From contig JAJTUP010000005.1 in the NCBI GenBank assembly GCA_021399435.1, positions 186,001 through 250,000 of the forward strand: a stretch of 64,000 bases of DNA, written 5' to 3'. The notes beneath the pieces were generated by a model, which did no database searches, was not told where the DNA came from, and worked only from the letters and a program-made list of their open reading frames with translations. The position numbers were made by a program, and so were the translations under genes. Positions 57,268 to 64,000 of the stretch are shown here, piece after piece; the stretch's first letter is position 1; the number at the start of each line of letters is the position of its first letter. Source of the stretch: Diaporthe sp. PMI_573 (taxonomy: Eukaryota > Ascomycota > Sordariomycetes > Diaporthales > Diaporthaceae).

Positions 57268-59431
57268 CTATAGCCTTAACTCTGTGTGGGCCCCAAGACG
57301 CAATATAAACAATATGAAGATAGTTGTAATAAGAGAAAATGATGCAAAGAACTTGAAGGGCACAAACATTAAACCTAGGGCCATTACGAGGACAGCCCCG
57401 GTCATGATCTTCGGTACAGATAGACTTTGTCTGACATAGAAACCCCAGCCATAAACCATGGTTTCCTTCTCGAAGGCCACGGGTGTCCTAAGTTTTGGAA
57501 TACCATCAAGCAAAGTCCTGGAGCCCCGGCCGATTTCTGGATACCGAATTCCCTCTAACAGTATTTGGGCGTATACTCGCATGTGAATATCAATTTCTGC
57601 ACCCTCCGGAGTCTTGAGCTCGTATCCGCCCCAGATATCTCGGGGGTTTGATGGGCCGGGCGTGTCTATTGGTTCAACCTGGCCGCTGCCGTTGGATGGG
57701 AAATGGAACTGTGATGAGTTTAGTGTCTTTGAATCAAGAACTTGATGACTAATAAATGAAGGTGGAGCCTGAGAAACATACTCTTGAGAATCTGACTTGA
57801 TGGTATGACCATGGTAACATCTGCCGTATCCAGCTTCCTTCCACTTCGCCCAGCATCTGTCGAGCCCGGACGAAGAACTCGAAGTCATCCTCCATTCGCT
57901 CCATGAACCCAAGCGTCAAAAGCGTGGCCTCTTGCGTCGACGATGGATGTTTTTCGAGGCACAGATGGCTCTCCAACCCTCGTGTTGTGTCGCTGCCACG
58001 GGAAGCATTACTTGACCGACCACTACTGCGGTGTCGCGAAAGTCGCCAAGATAAAGCTAGAATTCGAGCCCACGCTACGAAAACTGTTTTCGCCTTACTG
58101 GCATAAGTGACGATTTGCTTTTCGGGTCGAAGGATTGGCTTGCTGGTAACAGGTTTTCCGCGGATGTCCTCGAGATACCTATTGCAACGCTGCGTTTCGT
58201 CTTCACTAAGATAGATCGACATTGCTTGGCCATTATACTGTTGCGAGATCAGCTTTCGGCCATCTCAATCACCAGAAATCTCCAATACCAGAAAAGGTTA
58301 TATTTGCAATATACTCACCGTCCAGACTAGTCGCGACTGCGAAAGCCTCAGTGGCTGCTTGATTAGAGGTAGAGGATACCAGTCAAGCTCCATCTCAACT
58401 GCCCTGTCCAGCGAAAGTCGCCATTCGTCAAAGGCGTCGATTTTATAATCTGGTCCACTGACAATGTACATGTCCAGGTCGTCAGGAGCGCGATCCTGAC
58501 CAGTCAGAGAATGACTAGGGGGCTCTCTCTCTGCTTCTGCAGTAGGATCCCCTTTATCCGACTTGTCTTCCACTAATGTTGTGGAGGACTCGTTGCTATT
58601 CGGACTGCTGACGGACTCGACCTCAATACTAGGTCCCGGAGACTCGGGTGCGGCGATTTTCGGGGCAGGTCCGGTCGTTGCAAACCCCCTAGCCGAATGG
58701 GAAGGAGATCGGACAGGCAAGATCAGAGGCGGCGGCGGCGGGGCGCGCCTCGGGGTCCGGGGAGTAGGCATTTGAGGAGGTTGGATCCAAAAGTGCTCTT
58801 TGGAAAAGCTCAGGCGGATGCCACCCATCTTGCTGTTCTTGAGGGGCCACCCGTACAGGTTCCGGAGGGCCTTCGCCGCGCTCGTGACATCATCAAACTC
58901 GACATAGCATGAAGGTCCATTCGCCCTCGCATGCAAGCTCATCCGCTGGTAGCCGGGCTGCGCAGAGAAAATGTCCTTCAGTTCGCCCTCCGAGGTCTCC
59001 ATGGGCAGGTTGCTGACATAGAGGATGTTGCAGTGAGGGTTCTCGTCACGGGGGATGCCAGGCGGAACATATGCTCGTCGTGGGACGGCCCATGTGCTGT
59101 TTCGTCTCTCTGCATCCCTGATAAACTTTGGGGATATGGATGGAAACGTGTTGTATGTGTAGGCTGAATGTGGCGGTTTTTCATGAGTGTGTTCGTATTG
59201 TGGCGAGCGCGTATGATCAGTCGGGCTCGTCTTCAACGAGAGCTGAGGCCTGTTGGTTTTTGCATGCTGTAATTCCAGAGGCCTTACAGCGGGGAGCTTC
59301 CTGCGAGACTGTATAGGGACTGGATCCCAGTCGCTGATCTCGTAAGGTCGTAACTCGCCAATCTTGGGCATGTTTAGATTCGGCTGGGTTGTAGCACCAT
59401 TTGTCCTGTTGAAAGTTGTTGTGGTAGACAT
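57268..59431 (-). CDS. Whi3-like RRM protein fused to a membrane-anchored fungal domain
   Basis: Exons 58319..59431, 57782..58237 and 57268..57708 give about 669 residues. The junctions are phase 0: RLVWT-YNGQAMSIYLSED (donor GTGAGT, branch CTGAT, acceptor ACAG) and QVRFSR-FHFPSNGSG (donor GTATGT, branch CTAAA, CACAG). Residues about 132-215 form an RRM closely resembling Whi3/Mde7: NILYVSNLPMETSEGELKDIF (RNP2 region), then NGPSCYVEFDDV (RNP1 region) and GGIRLSFSK. A Pro/Ser-rich linker follows. From about residue 335 (FDEWRLSLDRAVEMELDWYPLPLIKQPLRLS) the protein resembles a distinct fungal family whose members end in membrane helices. Here the end has VYGWGFYVRQSLS followed by two hydrophobic helices (ITGAVLVMALGLMFVPF-like and ITTIFILFILRL). 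If the first intron is not spliced, two genes result: an RRM protein of 377 residues and a second one starting at 58222. Confidence 0.68.
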
Positions 59432-61024
59432 TTCTCCAAAGGATCGAGGACAACTTTAAAGTAGTAAAATATCAGATGGTTGCTGATTTCATCTGAAACT
59501 ACAGACGGGCGGAATGAGCAATTTGGAAGTTCCGGACATTGAAAGACACAGTTATATGAAGCTCTAATAAACCAGGTGGAGCACAGACCTCGTCCCAGAA
59601 TCTCCGTCCCATGGACATTTAAGCCCGAAATGCCGGGGCCACGGCTTCCAGAGTCGCACATCGAAATGTTTTCACAGGCGTTGCTAGTGCGAGTATCTTA
59701 GTAAAGAAATTTACTCCCGGATTGAAAATTGTTGATGGGCCGTATGTCAAGAGTAGCAATTACAGACACTTCTCGGGCAGAGACAGAAAGACTTGCCAGA
59801 ACAGTTGATATAGGTTACATATATTTACACAAGTAATTGGGCACTATGTACTTCATTTCAAAATAATGAATAAAGCCAAAACTGCACCGCAGTACTGTAA
59901 CGTGATAATGGTATTCCCGAATGGACAAAATGCACTGGCCCGACGTAATGTGGCGAGCCGAACACATGTGTTTCCTAAAGTCTCCTTCACCGCGAGATTT
60001 CTTGTTGCCAGTTGCGGATGAATTTGCCACTTCGGCAGCCTCGATTTCGACATGTCGGGCGAGCTTTCCCAGCGACCCGGAGTCGGTGTTATTCGGTGCG
60101 ATCGCGACGTGGCTACGCATTTCGCCTCCCTCAGGTTTTTGGCATCCGAGTCCTCGTTACCCTACCAATGCCCAGTCAGATCATATTCGATTCTGGGTCC
60201 TCAATGCCACGAACGATACATTACGTATGTCCCAGATGTAAACCTGTGACCGTCTACCAGCGTCAAAGTCATGACCGCCCCGACACCTCGAGTGATGGAG
60301 TAATCCAACTTGGGTAATTTCTTCGCCCTCTTCCCTCGTCGAAGTGAGATGTAGATTAACTTGATCCTTCACTGTGTTAAATCTTTTGCTGTAATGATGG
60401 GTCCAACATTCGATTCTAGGTTCCATCGACGCAGAATGGCACTGGTTGCAACACCACGAGAAATGCCGCCTCAGCAACAACGTCGTCCAACGGTTCACCT
60501 TCTGCAATAGAATTGTGCCAGGCTTTAGAGGATAAGATCATAATGTCTTGTTGATGGAGTCAGGTCACGCACCCTGAGGCATGGGCTCACTGGAGTTAAG
60601 GGCAGTACAAGAGCTGATTGATTGCTGATTGATGGCTGGTTTGGTCATGGTCGTCCACAGAGGCCGACCAATTGTCGGCATGTCCAATGTACCCAAGCTC
60701 ACTGTCAGCTTCACAGTAGATAGGTAGTAATGACACGTCTTGCCATGAACGCCTGTCTCGGTACAGTAACCCCTGAATGCAGGTGCCCTGCCCTAGCCTC
60801 GACTGTGCCTACCTCCGAAGCTACCTAGCGCCCTGTCCTAAGACGGGATGAAGATCGACCTCGCGGGCGCTAGTTGGTCTAGACATCTCCTTAGCGGGTT
60901 ACACTGCAGGAACTGTCTCAGCCGGTCCCTTTCGATGAATCCCAATGACACTGTCGTCACGATATGACATCATGAAGCAAATAGCTCTTGTAAGAGCAAA
61001 CAACCTCGCCCTTGATTCTAGCTG
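59432..61024. other. Intergenic, no gene recognised
   Basis: Divergent upstream region of the RRM-fusion gene and of the small hydrophilic gene. Short frames (for example 59815-60120 minus) have no domain. Confidence 0.5.
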
Positions 61025-61030
61025 TATAAA
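61025..61030 (+). promoter_or_regulatory. TATA box candidate
   Basis: TATAAA about 110 bp upstream of the ATG at 61139, followed by a C/T- and C/A-rich leader, a usual layout for expressed fungal genes. Confidence 0.5.
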
Positions 61031-61138
61031 TCCATCCCGCTCCCACCAAACTCAGCTCACATCGTCTAACTCACCCTCCTGCCCAAATTCTTGCCTACTC
61101 CAAAGAGCCTCCCCAAGTCGTCCAAAGCAAACATCAAA

Positions 61139-61576
61139 ATGTCAGGAAACGCCGAGCAGAAGGACGATGACCAGCCCGTGCCCTACGAGGAGGGGAAGGA
61201 GAACTCCCACCAGGACAACGACTCCAGTGAGCAGCACCCTCTCCACTCCACAGCACCAGCGGTTGAAAAATGAGTCGGGTACTTGCACCGAGTGATCACA
61301 CGAGTCAAGCTGACCATGCTCGGCCCCCACACAGAGGACGAGCGCAGCATAGCCAACCGCCTCGCGGCCGCCAAGGACCAGAACGACCCGGAGGACGGCA
61401 GCGGCAAGAAGAAGACCGAGGAGCAGATCGCCGGCGAGCACGACCCCACCCTTCCTGCCAAGATGCACGACAACGAGCCCTCGCGCGGCGCCAAGATCGA
61501 CAAGTCCATCGAGGACGAGGAGGCTGAGATCCTGAGACGCATGGATGAGAGCAAGGCGGCTAAAAAGAAGAACTGA
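61139..61576 (+). CDS. Small hydrophilic fungal protein
   Basis: Two exons, 61139..61226 and 61335..61576, give about 109 residues. The donor is GTGAGC and the acceptor CACACAG (branch CTGAC); phase 1 is kept (DNDS-KDERSI). The protein is highly charged and lacks signal or membrane segments: acidic/Gln-rich N-terminus, KKKTEEQIAGEHDPTLPAKM in the middle, then HDNEPSRGAKIDKSIEDEEAE and a basic end. The DPTLPAKMHDNEPSRGAKID block is typical of a widespread family of small, probably disordered fungal proteins, often stress- or conidiation-linked; function unknown. Without splicing the first frame would stop after APAVEK. Confidence 0.75.
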
Positions 61577-63200
61577 GCGGACAGTTAGGCCTATGGTGGT
61601 AGCTTCGAGACTTGGGACCTCGTGTCATCTGTGACAACAAAGATGAGGTGGTTCAGGACGGTGTGGAGACTTGACAGCTTGCCCCCTAAGGTCTCAAGAC
61701 AGTATGCAAAGAAAGGCCACCACGGCGGAAAGGCTACGACAGAAGGGTTGCCGAATGGCATTACAAGCCAATTTATACATAGGCTTCTTTCCTCGTACAA
61801 TATCTATTGGCCATCATTTCCCTGTGAAATGGAGACCAGCCGACATCCACCACTCTTTGGGCATTTATGGTAGGGTCATCGGCCTCTTATGTCTTCTGGC
61901 CGTGAATTGCAGCTTGGGCTCATACTTCTGGCTTCAGGTGACACCGAGAGATTATGGCACACATTTGAGAGGTTGTATCGAGGCGAGTGTACCTTGGCTT
62001 TGGGGTCACAGTCGGATATGAAAAGGCGTTCTTGCATTCGTGCGCAAAGGCAACACAGACTTGACGCGGCATGCAATCCCTCTCGCAATAGATACTTCAC
62101 ATTTGAAAGATATCGGGCAAACGCATCGTAACTTGCCTTCCCAAGGACCTGCATGGGCAGATGGGATGTAACTTATGTCGCTGTGAGACTACCGTCGCTG
62201 TCCTGCCATGCTTAAATTTCGAGAGGGTTCAAACAGGCCTTCTCATCACAACTGGATTTTAGGCATGCAGGATTTCGAAAGAAAAGAAATACCGGCTAAG
62301 AGTGTATCCCACAAACAAGCAGGGTGTACAACTTGGAGACGAAGCGAGACGCGCCGTTCATGTCAAAGCTTTAATATATCGCGCACAATGTGAAATTGCA
62401 GTTCCGGATTGTTTTCTGCAAAATCATACTGCCAAATATCGCTCACAGGTAACTGACTCCTTCCTGAGAACTAAGCTTCCGAGGAGAAGATCATTGCGTC
62501 TAGGCCGTCTAAGTCGACGGAAACTCGATCTTGAGCACCGAGTCATTGGTCCGTGGCTTACCGTACGGCATCCTTTAACTAGCCACCCTTCAAATGTAAG
62601 ATGAACTGTTTTCTTGGGGTGCACGAGTCAAATCCATCGGGCCGACCGATCGACATGCTTCTCAGGAACGGCTCTTGGGGTAACTAGACAGAGAGATCTG
62701 CGTCTTGGCATCCTTTTCAGCCTCGTGGCGCTGCCAGCTTACTGAATAAATATGGCCCACATTTTTTACATGGTATATGCCCGGTGAAGTATCTATTAAA
62801 AGTCACAACTGATCGCAGCCCAAGGAGCCCGCGTTGAGCAAATCTGCCGCTGGGAAAGTATTGACCAATTCCATTTTTGCTTGCTGCTCACCTCTCTATT
62901 ATTCCGCTCGGAAGGTGTTCGGAGAAAAGGTTTGAGAACATCAATTAGGCTGCATTGTAACTCCCCTCCTCTTACGTGGGCAGTGTCATTAGTAAGTCAG
63001 TCCGGATGTACCAAACAAGTAGTTCAAGGGAGATCGACAGACATACAAGTGACATCCTCGAAAACCAATACTTCCAAGATAATATTAGGGGTGAATGACT
63101 CTATTTTCATCCGAACTCCCTTTCCACCCGCAGGTGACCCACATACCCGGACTGCGGGAATAGTTGCAAAAGTTGAGAATGGGCTGGATGACAAAACATC
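61577..63200. other. Intergenic, no gene recognised
   Basis: No gene recognised. AT-rich from about 62740 to 63300, leading into the promoter of the secreted protein. Confidence 0.5.
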
Positions 63201-63210
63201 AAAATATAAA
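63201..63210 (+). promoter_or_regulatory. TATA-like element
   Basis: AAAATATAAA about 190 bp upstream of the ATG at 63398, with a C/A-rich leader following. Position is plausible for the core promoter of the small secreted protein; weak on its own. Confidence 0.35.
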
Positions 63211-63397
63211 ATGCCTGGCAAGTCCAGCACCAAGAACCAGTTGAATCATCAATACCCTCAAACTAGTTCACTAAATCACCACACTCTTTATATTATTGGA
63301 GACTCGACTCAAGTCGTTCCACCACCACACTCTTTTACTCCTACAAAAACATCCAAAAAGAACACGAACAAAAAAGCCAGAGACCCAAACAACAACC

Positions 63398-63715
63398 ATG
63401 AAGCTCTCCACAGTCGCCGCCATCCTCTTCGCCACTGGCAGCCAGGCATGCGCCCTCTACTCGGTCTGCATCTGCACCAACGCCAACGGGACCCCAGACA
63501 ACGACGCGACGATGGTCGCATGCTACGGGCAGAACGAGCCACACAAGGCGCTCATCGGCACGGGCGGGCTCCAGGAGTGCCACTTCACCGGCTCCGAGAA
63601 CTCCGGCTTCCTGGGCCTTGAGGAGAACGGGCTCGACAACTGCAACTTCCGCGAGGCGTGCACGGCGGCTGGGGCAACTGGGGCGGACTCGAGCTGCAGC
63701 GGCAAGCTGCACTGA
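63398..63715 (+). CDS. Small secreted Cys-rich protein (effector candidate)
   Basis: 105 residues, intronless, ATG in good context (AACCATGAAG). The signal peptide is MKLSTVAAILFATGSQACA. The mature part has about eight Cys (CALYSVCICTN, VACYGQ, LQECHF, LDNCNF, EACTAAG, SSCSGK), enough for three to four disulfides, and it is Gly/Asn/Ala-rich. The size, secretion signal and even number of Cys fit the small secreted proteins that plant-associated fungi deploy. I do not recognise a specific family, and a host target is unknown. It could also be a surface or antimicrobial-type protein. Confidence 0.72.
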   Translation: MKLSTVAAILFATGSQACALYSVCICTNANGTPDNDATMVACYGQNEPHKALIGTGGLQECHFTGSENSGFLGLEENGLDNCNFREACTAAGATGADSSCSGKLH

Positions 63716-64000
63716 GCTGCGCACCGGGCTGTTTCGTGACACACCCGTGTCAATCGACATGCGCGGCGGGTCATCTACTACGAACAAAAAGGGATATTTT
63801 TAGACTTAGACGGTTAGATTTGGCTTTTGGCTTCAGAAGGCGTAACTAGAGTGGGGGTGAATGGATGGGAAAAGTTTTAGACGGATACCCCGAATGAAAA
63901 TTATTTCTTCACAGTAATTGGCACTCTCGGTCTCAAAAATCAAAAAGAATTTTTGATGGTCTACACTGCCACGCTCGCTTCATTGGAGTTACAAATTCTG
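63716..64000. other. 3' flank to window end
   Basis: No gene recognised in the last 285 bases; AT-rich. Confidence 0.5.

Overview
This is nuclear DNA of a filamentous ascomycete (Pezizomycotina), probably Sordariomycetes-like; I cannot name the species. The evidence is the short introns (mostly 50-110 nt) with GTRAGT-type donors, CTRAY branch sites and YAG acceptors, plus monocistronic genes on both strands. The families present are also typical: CCG-1/GRG-1, 2EXR, DUF6604, Clr5-ankyrin, an NLR with a SesB-like hydrolase, a PL4 rhamnogalacturonan lyase and AOX-type GMC oxidoreductases. No tRNA, rRNA, CRISPR array or intact transposon was recognised.

Left third (1-29.4 kb), mainly metabolic, secreted and house-keeping genes: a 5'-truncated SDR; a Baeyer-Villiger-type flavin monooxygenase; a low-confidence hydrophilic ORF; a three-exon multipass membrane protein; an SRPK-like kinase; a secreted M28 aminopeptidase that appears to lack its PA domain; a DUF1810 protein; two divergent 2EXR proteins; a secreted PL4 lyase (RglB type); a CCG-1 homologue; a RING-like Cys-rich protein; a secreted S10 carboxypeptidase; and an acidic two-zinc-finger protein with an 8-nt first coding exon.

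Middle and right (30-59.5 kb), an accessory, self/non-self-like region: a SesB-hydrolase/NACHT gene with an in-frame TAA; a PD-(D/E)XK-like protein with a long low-complexity tail; an unknown three-exon gene; a decayed, intron-containing RCC1 copy; a 985-residue DUF6604 protein; an AOX-like GMC oxidoreductase; relics of a methyltransferase and an SDR; an intact SDR; a Clr5-ankyrin protein; and an apparent fusion of a Whi3-like RRM to a fungal membrane-anchored domain. The right end carries two small genes, a hydrophilic 109-residue protein and a small secreted Cys-rich protein.

The secreted lyase, carboxypeptidase, aminopeptidase and small Cys-rich protein suit a plant- or litter-associated life. 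The NLR, ankyrin, DUF6604, 2EXR and nuclease-like genes, together with nearby pseudogenes, suggest a fast-evolving compartment. Exon structures were deduced by eye from splice signals and reading-frame continuity; no alignment or database search was run.
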